Assembly: GCF_024723325.1 (NCBI RefSeq) | Contig: NZ_JANQCH010000009.1 | Location: 1 to 36,729, forward strand | DNA: 36,729 nt | Direction: 5' to 3' | Source: Agrococcus sp. HG114 | Lineage (GTDB): Bacteria > Actinomycetota > Actinomycetes > Actinomycetales > Microbacteriaceae | In this document: in pieces, positions 9,394-17,555 of the stretch | Position numbering within the stretch: position 1 is the stretch's first letter | How the letters are laid out: every line of letters starts with the position of its first letter | Notes under the pieces: model-generated | The model's database searches: none | The model's input: the letters and a program-made list of their open reading frames with translations, nothing else | Told to the model about the DNA's origin: nothing | Made by a program: the position numbers and the translations under genes

Positions 9394-10144
9394 GCCGCTG
9401 CTGCGCGCCCGCGGCCTGCACAAGTCGTTCGGCGACAACCACGTGCTCCGCGGCGTCGACCTGGACATCGACGCGGGCACCGTGCACGCGCTCATCGGGC
9501 CGTCCGGGTCCGGCAAGACCACGGTCCTCCGCTCCCTCAACGGGCTCGAGGCGCCCGAGGCCGGCACGCTGCGCATCGGCGAGCTCGAGCTCGACTTCTC
9601 ACGCCCGCTGCAGCGCAGGCAGCGCGCGGCGCTGCACCGCGCATCCGCCATGGTCTTCCAGCAGCACCACCTGTTCCCGCACCTCACGGTGCTCGGCAAC
9701 GTCACGGTCGGCCCGATCCGGGTGCAGGGCCGCTCGAGGGATGAGGCGACGGCGGATGCGCTCGCGCTGCTCGAGCGCGTCGGCCTGCGGGAGAAGGCGG
9801 ATGCGTACCCGTCGTCGCTCTCGGGCGGCCAGCAGCAGCGGGTGGGGATCGTGCGCGCGCTCGCGCTGCAGCCGTCGATGCTGCTGTTCGACGAGCCGAC
9901 GTCGTCGCTCGACCCCGAGCTCGTCGGCGAGGTGCTCGCCGTCATGACCGAGCTCGCGGGCGAGGGCTGGACCATGGCGGTCGTCACGCACGAGCTGCGG
10001 TTCGCCCGCGAGGTCGCCGACGAGGTGACGTTCTTCGACGAGGGCGTCGTCGTCGAGCGCGGCGCGCCGGCGCAGGTGTTCGGCGACCCGCGGCACGAGC
10101 GCACGAAGCGCTTCCTGCAGCGGCTGCAGGGGCCGTTCGGCTGA
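9383..10144 (+). CDS. tcyC: Amino-acid ABC transporter ATP-binding protein (TcyC-like)
   Basis: ATPase that powers the importer from the cytoplasmic side. It shows Walker [10 protein letters not shown] (about residues 39-47), Q-loop [15 protein letters not shown] signature [11 protein letters not shown], Walker [14 protein letters not shown] and switch histidine VVTHE. At 253 residues it is normal for polar-amino-acid transporters. The ATG lies inside the 3' end of the permease gene. A strong two-way hairpin follows the stop. Substrate is inferred from the receptor. Confidence 0.94.
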   Translation: MPSEPLLRARGLHKSFGDNHVLRGVDLDIDAGTVHALIGPSGSGKTTVLRSLNGLEAPEAGTLRIGELELDFSRPLQRRQRAALHRASAMVFQQHHLFPHLTVLGNVTVGPIRVQGRSRDEATADALALLERVGLREKADAYPSSLSGGQQQRVGIVRALALQPSMLLFDEPTSSLDPELVGEVLAVMTELAGEGWTMAVVTHELRFAREVADEVTFFDEGVVVERGAPAQVFGDPRHERTKRFLQRLQGPFG

Positions 10145-10150
10145 GACGAG

Positions 10151-10186
10151 AGCGGCCCGCCCCCGGAGACCGGGGAGCGGGCCGCT
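10151..10186. terminator. Bidirectional terminator between convergent tcyC and DUF7455 genes
   Basis: A perfect 10-bp outer stem (AGCGGCCCGC with GCGGGCCGCT) and an inner CCCCGG/CCGGGG stem around a short AGA-type loop fill the gap between two convergent stop codons. It can act in both directions. Confidence 0.75.
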
Positions 10187-10202
10187 GCTGCCGGGCCTGG
10201 CT

Positions 10203-10424
10203 TCAGGCCTCGGTGAGCTTCGCCGTCTCGTCGTGCCACACGAGCGCGAGGGGCTGCATCGCCTCGCGGTGCTTCGCGGCGTGGTGGGCGCAGAAGAGGA
10301 GCGTGCCGCGCTCCATCGTCGCGCGGACGTATGCCTGGGCGCCGCAGCTGTCGCAGCGGTCGAGCGCGGTGAGCGGCGCGTTCGCCTCGTCGGCCTCGAG
10401 CGTCGCGGTCTGAGTGTCGTTCAC
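10203..10424 (-). CDS. DUF7455 family small zinc-ribbon-like protein
   Basis: 73 residues when started at the GTG preceded by AGGAGG (7 nt spacing); a 13-residue upstream extension to an ATG has no ribosome site and is rejected. The sequence has CDSCGAQAYV and, about 22 residues later, FCAHH. This gives a C-x2-C plus C/H/H set fit for one zinc ion. I recognise it as the actinobacterial family usually found near the principal sigma gene and parE. No function is known to me. It is divergent from parE and convergent with the transporter. A TTGACA (10476 to 10471) upstream is a possible -35. Confidence 0.8.
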   Translation of the reverse strand: MNDTQTATLEADEANAPLTALDRCDSCGAQAYVRATMERGTLLFCAHHAAKHREAMQPLALVWHDETAKLTEA

Positions 10425-10562
10425 GGTGCCCTCCTTCTTCCGTCTGACCCCCAATGGTGGCACGCGATGCTGTCAACTCCGTCGCATCCGCACCGCGGTT
10501 CGCCAGCGGCGCAACGCCGAGGCGGCGTGCGCGCCCTGCCGGGCCGCGGCCGCCCGCGGCCC

Positions 10563-10568
10563 TAGGCT
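10563..10568 (+). promoter_or_regulatory. Candidate -10 (TAGGCT) for parE
   Basis: TAGGCT lies 64 nt before the proposed TTG start, so this message would carry a leader of about 57 nt. Just upstream (10541-10562) is an 8-bp GC hairpin (GGGCCGCG with CGCGGCCC) over the -35 region. The rest of the 208-bp gap between the DUF7455 gene and parE shows nothing else I can support. Confidence 0.4.
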
Positions 10569-10632
10569 GGATCGTCGACCACCCGGCACCGCGACCGGCC
10601 CGGGCGCGTCGGGCACATCGAAGGGGGATCGG

Positions 10633-12714
10633 TTGGCGAGCGCGGCATCGGACTACTCGGCGCGGCACCTCACGGTGCTCGAAGGGCTCGAGGCGGTGCG
10701 CAAGCGCCCCGGCATGTACATCGGCTCGACCGACTCGCGCGGCCTCATGCACTGCCTGTGGGAGATCATCGACAACTCCGTCGACGAGGCGCTCGGCGGG
10801 CACGGCACCGAGATCTCCGTCGTGCTGCACCCCGACGGCTCGGTCGAGGTGCGCGACCGGGGCCGCGGGCTCCCGATCGACGTCGAGCCCCGCACCGGCC
10901 TCACGGGCGTCGAGGTGATCTTCACGAAGCTGCACGCGGGCGGCAAGTTCGGCGGTGGCGCGTACGCGTCCTCCGGCGGCCTCCACGGCGTCGGCGCATC
11001 CGTCGTCAACGCGCTCTCCGAGCGGCTCGACGTCGAGGTCGACCGCGACGGCGCGACGTGGGCGATGTCGTTCCACCGGGGCGAGCCGGGGGAGTTCCTC
11101 GACGAGGGCGAGCCGTCGCCGCGCGCGACGTTCCTGCCGTTCACGGATGCGTCGCGGCTGCGGAAGGTCGGCAGGGTCGCGAAGGGGGTCACCGGCACGC
11201 GCGTGCGCTACTGGGCCGACCCGCAGGTGTTCACGAAGGGCGCCGACTTCCTCGCCGACGAGCTCTCGCGCCGCGCGCGGCAGACGGCCTTCCTCGTGCC
11301 GGGCCTCGGCATCCGCATCGTCGACGAGCGCGGCGACGAGCCGGTCGTCCACGAGTTCCGGTACGACGGCGGGATCAGCGAGTTCGTCGAGTACCTCGCG
11401 CCCGACCCGGCGCTCACCGCGACGTGGCGCCTCACGGGGCAGGGGGCGTTCCAGGAGACGATCCCGGTGCTCGACGAGGAGACGGGCCACATGGTCACGC
11501 GCGAGGTCGACCGCACGTGCGACGTCGACATCGCGCTGCGCTGGGGCACGGGCTACGACACCGTCGTGCAGACGTTCGTCAACATCATCGCGACGCCGAA
11601 GGGCGGCTCGCACCTCGCGGGGTTCGAGCAGGCGGTGCTCAAGCTCATCCGCGACCAGGTCGCCGCGAACGCGCGGAAGCTCAAGGCCGGCAGCGACAAG
11701 GTCGAGAAGGACGACGCGCTCGCCGGGCTCACCGCGGTCGTGACCGTGCGGCTGCCCGAGCCGCAGTTCGAGGGGCAGACGAAGGAGGTGCTCGGCACGC
11801 CCGCCGTGCGGCAGATCGTCGCCCAGGTCGTCGCGCGCGAGCTCGGCGCGATCCTCACGTCGTCGAAGCGCGACGAGAAGGCGCAGGCCGGCCAGCTGCT
11901 CGAGAAGGTCGTCAACGAGATGAAGGCGCGCATCTCGGCGCGCTCGCTCAAGGAGACCGCCCGCCGCAAGACGGCGCTCGAGTCGTCGTCGCTGCCGGTG
12001 AAGCTCGTCGACTGCCGCTCGAACGACGTCGAGCAGACCGAGCTCTTCATCGTCGAGGGCGACAGCGCGCTCGGCACCGCGAAGCCGGCGCGCGACAGCG
12101 AGTTCCAGGCGATCCTGCCCATCCGCGGCAAGATCCTCAACGTGCAGAAGGCGTCGATCGCCGACATGCTGAGCAACGCCGAGTGCGCGGCGATCATCCA
12201 GTCGATCGGCGCGGGGTCCGGCCGCTCGTTCGACCTCTCCGCCGCGCGATACGGCAAGGTGATCATGCTCTCGGACGCCGACGTCGACGGCGCCCACATC
12301 CGCACCCTGCTGCTCACGCTCATCCACCGCTACATGCGCCCGCTCATCGACGCCGGGCGCGTCTTCGCGGCGGTGCCGCCGCTGCACCGCGTCATGGTGA
12401 AGCACCGGGGCAAGCCCGACGAGGCGGTCTACACCTACTCCGACGCCGAGCTGCACCAGCTGCTCGCGCGGCTGAAGAAGCAGGGCAAGAGCTGGGTCGA
12501 GCCGCCGCAGCGCTACAAGGGCCTCGGCGAGATGGACGCGGACCAGCTCGCGGAGACGACGATGGACCGCTCGCGCCGCACGCTGCGCCGGGTGACGATC
12601 AGCGACGCCGAGCGCGCGAGCGAGGTCTTCGAGCTGCTCATGGGCAACGACGTCGCGCCGCGACGTGAGCTCATCCAGACCTCGCAGGTCGACCGGGAGC
12701 GCATCGACGCCTGA
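10633..12714 (+). CDS. parE: Type IIA DNA topoisomerase subunit B (topoisomerase IV ParE)
   Basis: ATPase subunit of a type IIA topoisomerase that decatenates daughter chromosomes with ParC. GHKL ATPase motifs: EIIDNSVDEALGG, DRGRGLPIDV and GGLHGVGASVVNALS. TOPRIM: EGDSALGTAK with catalytic E475, and DADVDGAH with D548, D550 and D552. GyrB proteins usually read EGDSAGGSAKQGRD; the EGDSALGTAKPARD form fits actinobacterial ParE. 693 residues from a TTG start preceded by AAGGGGG with about 6 nt spacing; the frame is open further upstream but without a ribosome site or conserved sequence. The partner parC lies 5.8 kb away on the other strand. Confidence 0.92.
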   Translation: MASAASDYSARHLTVLEGLEAVRKRPGMYIGSTDSRGLMHCLWEIIDNSVDEALGGHGTEISVVLHPDGSVEVRDRGRGLPIDVEPRTGLTGVEVIFTKLHAGGKFGGGAYASSGGLHGVGASVVNALSERLDVEVDRDGATWAMSFHRGEPGEFLDEGEPSPRATFLPFTDASRLRKVGRVAKGVTGTRVRYWADPQVFTKGADFLADELSRRARQTAFLVPGLGIRIVDERGDEPVVHEFRYDGGISEFVEYLAPDPALTATWRLTGQGAFQETIPVLDEETGHMVTREVDRTCDVDIALRWGTGYDTVVQTFVNIIATPKGGSHLAGFEQAVLKLIRDQVAANARKLKAGSDKVEKDDALAGLTAVVTVRLPEPQFEGQTKEVLGTPAVRQIVAQVVARELGAILTSSKRDEKAQAGQLLEKVVNEMKARISARSLKETARRKTALESSSLPVKLVDCRSNDVEQTELFIVEGDSALGTAKPARDSEFQAILPIRGKILNVQKASIADMLSNAECAAIIQSIGAGSGRSFDLSAARYGKVIMLSDADVDGAHIRTLLLTLIHRYMRPLIDAGRVFAAVPPLHRVMVKHRGKPDEAVYTYSDAELHQLLARLKKQGKSWVEPPQRYKGLGEMDADQLAETTMDRSRRTLRRVTISDAERASEVFELLMGNDVAPRRELIQTSQVDRERIDA

Positions 12715-12735
12715 GCCGCACGGGCGCGGCCTCAG
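12711..12735. terminator. Stem-loop spanning the two convergent stop codons of parE and the GT4 gene
   Basis: CTGAGCCGC pairs with GCGGCCTCAG through one bulged base. Both arms contain a TGA stop, one per strand, so the hairpin overlaps the ends of both genes. The GC-rich loop has 6 nt. It is weaker than the other terminators in the window. Confidence 0.45.
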
Positions 12736-13739
12736 CCCGCGCCGAGCAGCCGCTCGTACACCGCGAGGTAGTCGTCCACCATCCGCTCGACGCCGAACCG
12801 TCGAGCCGCGACGGCGCGGATCGTCCGGCGATCGAGCGCTCGCGCGCGGCGCACCGCGTCGACCGCCTGCTCCCGGTCGTCGACGACGAACCCGGTGACG
12901 CCCTCGTCGATCACCTCGGCCATCGACCCGCGCCGGTAGGCGACGACCGGCGTGCCGCATGCCATCGCCTCGACGACCGAGAGCCCGAACGGCTCGTCGA
13001 AGGCGATGGGGTGAAGCAGCGCGGCGGCCGAGCCGAGCAGCCGGGAGCGCTCGGCCGGGCCCACCGAGCCGAGGTGGACGACCCGCTCGCCGTCGACGAG
13101 CGGCCGGACGCGCGCGTCGAAGTACTCGCGGTCCTGCACGATCCCGGCGATGAGCAGCCGCCGGCCTGCGCGCTGTGCGATCTCGATCGCCTCCGCGGTG
13201 CCCTTGTCCGGGTGGATGCGGCCGAGCACGACGAGATCCTCGCCGCCCGCCTCGCTGAGCTCGAGCTCGGCGAGGTCGATCCCGTGGTGGATGGTCGCGA
13301 CGTAGTCCAGGAGCGGCGAGCGGTCGGCATCCGAGATGGCGACGTAGCTCGATCGCGCCGCGACGTAGGCCGGGAGGATGGCGGGCCCCGAGAAGCCGTG
13401 CACCGTCGTGACGAGCGGCGCTCGCCAGGATCCCGCGAAGGCGAGCGGGAGCCAGTCGAGGTGGCTGTGCACGAGGTCGAACGCGTGCGAGCGGGCCAGC
13501 GCGTGCGCGACGTGCAGCGCCTCCCACACGCGCCCGTCCATCGCGTCGTCCTCGGCGTAGCCGTGGGGCACGACCGACTCGAGCGTCGCGCCGGTCTGCG
13601 AGTCGCCGGTCGCGAAGAGGGTCACGTCGACGCCTCGCCGCACGAGGCCCTCGGTGAGCAGGCTCGTCACGCGCTCCCATGGCCCGTAGTGCTCGGGCGG
13701 GGTCCGCCACGCCACAGGCGCCAGCATGGCGATTCTCAT
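12732..13739 (-). CDS. GT4-family glycosyltransferase
   Basis: Retaining GT-B fold transferase of 335 residues, using a nucleotide-sugar donor. The N-terminus (MRIAMLAPVAWRTPPEHYGPWE) holds the acceptor-side glycine/proline motif of this subgroup. The donor site carries the E-x7-E motif, E249 and E257 in DEPFGLSVVEAMACGTPVV. There is no signal peptide, so it acts in the cytoplasm. Start chosen at the ATG opening the conserved MRIAMLAP motif, with GGGAG just upstream; the longer frame crosses the palindromic operator. Divergent from the second GT4 gene and convergent with parE. Donor and acceptor are unknown; linkage to the neighbouring GH130 gene hints at mannose chemistry. Confidence 0.88.
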   Translation of the reverse strand: MRIAMLAPVAWRTPPEHYGPWERVTSLLTEGLVRRGVDVTLFATGDSQTGATLESVVPHGYAEDDAMDGRVWEALHVAHALARSHAFDLVHSHLDWLPLAFAGSWRAPLVTTVHGFSGPAILPAYVAARSSYVAISDADRSPLLDYVATIHHGIDLAELELSEAGGEDLVVLGRIHPDKGTAEAIEIAQRAGRRLLIAGIVQDREYFDARVRPLVDGERVVHLGSVGPAERSRLLGSAAALLHPIAFDEPFGLSVVEAMACGTPVVAYRRGSMAEVIDEGVTGFVVDDREQAVDAVRRARALDRRTIRAVAARRFGVERMVDDYLAVYERLLGAG

Positions 13740-13763
13740 GAGACTCCCGACTGTCGCGGCCGC

Positions 13764-13786
13764 TTCCGGCGTACTGTACGCCGGAA
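13764..13786. promoter_or_regulatory. Perfect 23-nt palindrome: bidirectional -10/operator between the two GT4 genes
   Basis: Arms TTCCGGCGTAC and GTACGCCGGAA are perfect inverted repeats around a single central T. The centre reads TACTGT on the plus strand and TACAGT on the minus strand, each fitting a TAnnnT -10 element, so the site can serve both directions. It lies in the 98-bp divergent gap. Perfect symmetry over 11 bp arms is also what a dimeric repressor would bind; no regulator gene is adjacent. Confidence 0.65.
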
Positions 13787-13793
13787 CGGCTGG

Positions 13794-13813
13794 CCGCGGC
13801 CGGGGGGCCGCGG
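13794..13813 (+). promoter_or_regulatory. GC hairpin in the leader of the second GT4 gene
   Basis: CCGCGGCC and GGCCGCGG form a perfect 8-bp stem around GGGG, just downstream of the palindrome and upstream of the AGGGAG ribosome site (13823-13828). It may affect translation or be a by-product of base composition. Confidence 0.35.
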
Positions 13814-13837
13814 CGCGCACGCAGGGAGTCGCCGGAG

Positions 13838-14974
13838 ATGACCTCGTTCGGGATCGTGAGCACCTACCCGCCCACGCGCTGCGGCATCGCGACGTTCGCC
13901 GAGTCGCTCGCGACCGCGCTCGTCGGCGTGGAGCGGAGCGGCGCGAGCATCGTGCGCGTGCTCGACGCGCCCGAGCCGCGGCCCGAGCGGAGCGCGACGC
14001 CGCGCATCCGCATCGTCGGGGACCTCGTCGCCGGAGACGTCGCGAGCGTCGGGCGGGCCGCGCGGGCGCTCGCCGCGTGCGACGTCGCGATCGTGCAGCA
14101 CGAGTACGGCATCTACGGCGGGACGGACGGCGACGAGGTGCTCCGACTGCTCGAGGCCCTGCGGGTGCCGAGCGTCGTCGTGCTCCACACGGTGCTGCGC
14201 TCGCCGACCGCGTCGCAGCGCGCCGTGCTCGAGCGCGTGTGCGCGCTCGCGGATGCGGTGGTCGTCATGACCGCGGCCGCCCGCGACGTGCTCGCCTCCG
14301 GCTACGCGGTGCAGCAGGAGAAGGTGACCGTCATCCCCCACGGCATCGCCCCGTGGACGAGCGCCTCAGCCCCGCGACCGCGCGACGGCACGCGCGTGCT
14401 CACGTGGGGCCTGATCGGCCCGGGCAAGGGCCTGGAATGGGGCATCCGCGCGATTGCGGACGTGCGCCGCAGCATCCCGGACGCCGAGTACCGGATCCTC
14501 GGTCAGACGCATCCCAAGGTGCTCGCCCATGAGGGCGAGCGCTATCGCGAGCGCCTCGTCGCGCTCGTCGACGAGCTGGGGCTCCACGAGGCGGTGTCGC
14601 TCGAAGCGGAGTACGCCACGGGCCCCCGGCTCGCTGCGGCGGTCGCCGCGGCGGACGCCGTGCTGCTCCCGTACGAGTCGAGGGTGCAGGTGACCTCGGG
14701 CGTCCTCGTCGAGGCGCTCGCCGCCGGCGCGCCCGTCGTCGCCACCGCGTTCCCGCACGCCCTCGAGCTCCTCGGCGGCGGCGCCGGGATCGTGGTGCCC
14801 CACGACGACCCTGCCGCGATCGCGAGGGCGCTCACGACGGTCCTGGGCGATCGCGCGCTCGCGGAGCGCATGGGCGCGGCGGCATCCCGGAGGGCGGGCA
14901 GCATGAGCTGGTCGAACGTCGCGGCGCGGTACCGCCGGCTCGCCGACCGCGTGCTCGATGCCCGGGCCGCGTGA
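13838..14974 (+). CDS. GT4-family glycosyltransferase of the GH130-linked subgroup
   Basis: 378-residue GT-B transferase, cytoplasmic. It opens with STYPPTRCGIATFAESL (residues 8-24), typical of a subgroup whose genes often neighbour GH130 genes. Mid-protein it has QHEYGIYGG and the hinge VIPHGI; the donor loop is PYESRVQVTSGVLVEAL, ending at E292. The ATG follows AGGGAG by 9 nt. The 3' end overlaps the next gene by 17 nt, starting a tight plus-strand run of GT4, barrel protein and GH130. Likely role: transfer of a hexose, perhaps mannose, to a lipid or glycan acceptor. Specificity cannot be read from sequence. Confidence 0.88.
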   Translation: MTSFGIVSTYPPTRCGIATFAESLATALVGVERSGASIVRVLDAPEPRPERSATPRIRIVGDLVAGDVASVGRAARALAACDVAIVQHEYGIYGGTDGDEVLRLLEALRVPSVVVLHTVLRSPTASQRAVLERVCALADAVVVMTAAARDVLASGYAVQQEKVTVIPHGIAPWTSASAPRPRDGTRVLTWGLIGPGKGLEWGIRAIADVRRSIPDAEYRILGQTHPKVLAHEGERYRERLVALVDELGLHEAVSLEAEYATGPRLAAAVAAADAVLLPYESRVQVTSGVLVEALAAGAPVVATAFPHALELLGGGAGIVVPHDDPAAIARALTTVLGDRALAERMGAAASRRAGSMSWSNVAARYRRLADRVLDARAA

Positions 14975-16004
14975 GCGGGTCGCTGTGATCGCCGCCGCCC
15001 CCTCGTACGCGCACCTCGCCGCGCTGACCGACGGCATCGGCGTCTTCGAGCACGCGCTGCTGGACGCGCCCCGTCGGGAGCACGGCTACTGCGTGGACGA
15101 CGCGGCACGCGCGCTGCGCGTCACCGTGCTCGAGCCCGACCAATCGCCGCTGCTCGCGGCGCTCACCGAGACCTCCCTGCGGTTCGTGATCGAGGGCCTC
15201 GACGCATCGGGTCGATGCCGCAACCGCCGGACGGCCGACGGCCGCTGGAGCGATGCCCCGTCGCTCGGGGACTGGTGGGGACGCGCGGTGTGGGGGCTCG
15301 GCACCGCCGCGGCGCGCGCTCCGCTCGCGACATCGAGGCGCCGGGCCATGCGTGCCTTCGACCGTGCAGTCCGGCAGCGCTCACCGCACCTGCGCGCGAC
15401 GGCGTTCGCCGCGCTCGGCGCGAGCGAGGCGCTGCTCGCGCAGCCGGACCACGCGGTGGCGGCGGAGCGGGTGCGGGACGCCCTCGACCGCCTCCGCTGC
15501 AGCACGGCCTCCACATGGCGATGGCCGGAGGAGCGGCTCGCCTACAGCAACGGATCGCTGCCTCACGCCCTCATCGCGGGTGGCGCGGCGCTCGGGGACG
15601 ACGAGGCCGTCCAGCACGGCATCGAGATGCTCGACCTCCTGCTCGCCATCGAGACGCGCGACGATCACCTCTCGGTGACCGGCACGCGCGGACGGGGCCC
15701 GGGAGAGACGGCGGCGCAGTTCGACCAGCAGCCGATCGAGGTCGCGGCGATCGCCGACGCGGCGGCATGCGCGTTCGACGTGACGGGTGACGCGCGCTGG
15801 CGCGACGCCGTCGGGCTCGCGTGGGCATGGTTCGAGGGCCGCAACGACTCGGGCACGCCCATGGTCGACCCGGCGACCGGAGCGGGGTTCGACGGGCTCG
15901 AGCCGGCCGGGCGGAACGAGAACCGCGGCGCCGAGTCGACGCTCGCCGCGCTGAGCACGGCGCAGCACGCGCGCCGGCTGTCGCGGGCGGTGCAGCCGGC
16001 ATGA
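14958..16004 (+). CDS. (alpha/alpha)6-barrel-like protein of GT4/GH130 clusters, function unknown
   Basis: 348 residues, no signal peptide. Conserved-looking segments are EHGYCVDDAARAL (residues 41-53), a Trp-rich stretch (WSDAPSLGDWWGRAVWG), TWRWPEERLAYSNGSLPHAL, and the C-terminal FDGLEPAGRNENRGAEST (to about 328). Alternating helix-like repeats suggest a six-hairpin barrel as in many glycan-processing enzymes. Proteins of this type are often labelled glycosyltransferase only because of their neighbours. The paired Asp in VDDAAR and Glu in GAEST are catalytic candidates. The ATG overlaps the GT4 gene; a GTG at 14985 is an alternative start. ATGA overlap with the GH130 gene implies co-production. 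Confidence 0.65.
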   Translation: MPGPRERVAVIAAAPSYAHLAALTDGIGVFEHALLDAPRREHGYCVDDAARALRVTVLEPDQSPLLAALTETSLRFVIEGLDASGRCRNRRTADGRWSDAPSLGDWWGRAVWGLGTAAARAPLATSRRRAMRAFDRAVRQRSPHLRATAFAALGASEALLAQPDHAVAAERVRDALDRLRCSTASTWRWPEERLAYSNGSLPHALIAGGAALGDDEAVQHGIEMLDLLLAIETRDDHLSVTGTRGRGPGETAAQFDQQPIEVAAIADAAACAFDVTGDARWRDAVGLAWAWFEGRNDSGTPMVDPATGAGFDGLEPAGRNENRGAESTLAALSTAQHARRLSRAVQPA

Positions 16005-17494
16005 GCGTGACCGTGACCGAGCACGACGCTCGGCTGTCGCCCGACCCGAGCCGGGTGATCGCCCGGCTGTTCCTGCCGGGCGAGGGGATCGCCGCCACGC
16101 ACGCCCGTGCGGCCGACATCATCGCGCGCGTGCGCGCGCTGCCGCCCGAGCGGGTGCAGGAGGTCGCGCGGGAGCTGCGCGAGCGCTTCGGCGAGAGGCA
16201 CTCGGAGCTCGACGCGGTCTTCCGCGGCAACGCGCGCGCCGTCGGCGCGGCGCGCGACGACGACACGCCGGAGGCGCGCGACCGGGAGCTCGTGCTCGGC
16301 GCGTGCTTCACCGCCGAGTACGCCGTCGAGGGCACCGCGCTGTGCAACCCGAGCGCGTTCCCGCACCCCGACCAGTCCGGCCTCGGCCCCGACGAGCTGC
16401 GCGTCGCCGTCGCGCTGCGGCAGATCGGCGAGGGGCACGTCTCGTCGCTCGGCTTCGCCGAGGCCGTCGTCGGCGGTGCGGGTGGGTGGCGCTTCGCGCC
16501 GCGCGCCACGCCGCTCGCTCGCCCCTCCCAGACCGACGGCGAGTGGTTGCGGGATCACTTCGAGGCGACGCTCGAGCACGAGCGGAGCTCGACCGAGCTG
16601 TCGGCCGCCATCGCGTGCCGCCTGCCCGACCGGTTCACCGCCTCCGCGTTCGAGGTGGCCGTCGCGGCGCTGCCGCGCACCCTCGTCGCGCATCGCGATG
16701 CGATGCCCGAGCTGCACGCGATGCGCGTGGCGCTCTCCTCGGCCTACCGGGCGTCGTTCGGACCCGGCACCGCGCTGTCCCAGCGCGTGCTCATGCCCGC
16801 GGCCCCCGGCGAGGAGCGCGGCATCGAGGATGCGCGGTTCGTGCGCTTCACCCACGACGACGGCTCGGTCGAGCATCGCGCGACGTACACCGCCTTCGAC
16901 GGCAGGAGCATCGCGCCCCGGCTGATCACGTCGCCGGACCTCGTGACCTTCGCGATCCATCGGCTCACCGGGCCGGCTGCCGAGAACAAGGGGATGGCGC
17001 TGTTCCCGCGCCTCGTCGGCGGGCACCACCTGGCCGTGACGAGGAGCGGGGGAGAGCGGATGTCGCTCGCCCGATCGTCCGACGGGCTCGTCTGGGACGA
17101 GCAGACTCCGCTGCACGGCCCCGAGCAGCCCTGGGAGCTCATCCAGACCGGCAACTGCGGCGCCCCGATCGAGACGGAGCGCGGATGGCTCCTGCTCACG
17201 CACGGCGTCGGCCCCATGCGCACCTACAGCCTGGGGGCCCTGCTGCTCGACCGCGAGGAGCCGTGGCGCGTGATCGCCCGCAGCACCGAGCCGATCCTGC
17301 GAGCGGATGGCCCCCGTCGGGACGGCTACGTGCCCAACGTCGTGTACTCCTGCGGCGCGGTCGCGCACCGCGGCCGGCTCTGGATCCCCTACGGGATCGG
17401 CGACGCGCGCGTCAGCGTCGCGTCGCTGCCGCTCGACGAGCTGCTCGACTCCCTCGCAGCGGCGGAGGCTGCCGTCGCCCGACGCAGCGCGTGA
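16001..17494 (+). CDS. GH130-family protein (beta-mannoside phosphorylase/hydrolase type)
   Basis: GH130 enzymes mostly phosphorolyse, or sometimes hydrolyse, beta-mannosides. The C-terminal half has the five-bladed propeller pattern: RGIEDARFVRF (G274-D277, with D277 the expected general acid), ENKGMALFPRLVGGHHL, a GNCGAPIETERGWLLLTHGV blade, and YVPNVVYSCGAVAHRGRLWIPYGIGDARVSVA. The N-terminal 200 residues are a helical extension, so at 497 residues it is longer than classical 330-390-residue phosphorylases; it fits the larger, less characterised branch. The ATG overlaps the preceding stop by 4 nt; the frame stays open upstream but that is shadow. No signal peptide, so it acts in the cytoplasm. 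Phosphorylase versus hydrolase is undecided. Confidence 0.83.
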   Translation: MSVTVTEHDARLSPDPSRVIARLFLPGEGIAATHARAADIIARVRALPPERVQEVARELRERFGERHSELDAVFRGNARAVGAARDDDTPEARDRELVLGACFTAEYAVEGTALCNPSAFPHPDQSGLGPDELRVAVALRQIGEGHVSSLGFAEAVVGGAGGWRFAPRATPLARPSQTDGEWLRDHFEATLEHERSSTELSAAIACRLPDRFTASAFEVAVAALPRTLVAHRDAMPELHAMRVALSSAYRASFGPGTALSQRVLMPAAPGEERGIEDARFVRFTHDDGSVEHRATYTAFDGRSIAPRLITSPDLVTFAIHRLTGPAAENKGMALFPRLVGGHHLAVTRSGGERMSLARSSDGLVWDEQTPLHGPEQPWELIQTGNCGAPIETERGWLLLTHGVGPMRTYSLGALLLDREEPWRVIARSTEPILRADGPRRDGYVPNVVYSCGAVAHRGRLWIPYGIGDARVSVASLPLDELLDSLAAAEAAVARRSA

Positions 17495-17543
17495 GCGGGC
17501 GTGGGCCCCACGAGCGGCGCTCGCGCTCGGGTGCGTGCGAGCG

Positions 17544-17549
17544 CATACT
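17544..17549 (+). promoter_or_regulatory. -10 element (CATACT) for the polysaccharide deacetylase lipoprotein
   Basis: CATACT, one base from TATACT, lies exactly 6 nt before the GTG start at 17556, the same spacing as at four other genes here. It implies a leaderless transcript separate from the GH130 operon, although read-through across the 61-bp gap is also possible. Confidence 0.5.
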
Positions 17550-17555
17550 GGGGGC

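Noticed and set aside
10471-10476. TTGACA on the minus strand upstream of the DUF7455 gene as a full promoter
   Set aside because: No acceptable -10 lies 16-18 bp downstream (the sequence is G-rich), so I mention it only as a possible -35.
8449-13863. Minus-strand open frame of 1804 codons
   Set aside because: It runs antisense across the cystine transporter, parE and part of the in-strand GT4 gene in another frame. Its translation is Arg/Ala/Asp-rich with no domain, as expected of GC-rich antisense frames.
15821-16000. Upstream extension of the GH130 gene
   Set aside because: It overlaps the barrel-protein gene and reads as Arg-rich shadow; the ATGA overlap at 16001 decides the start.
13838-17494. 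Glycan island as a recently acquired foreign segment
   Set aside because: GC content, codon use and the GGATGC word are as in the flanks, with no mobility gene or repeat at the edges; recent transfer is not supported.
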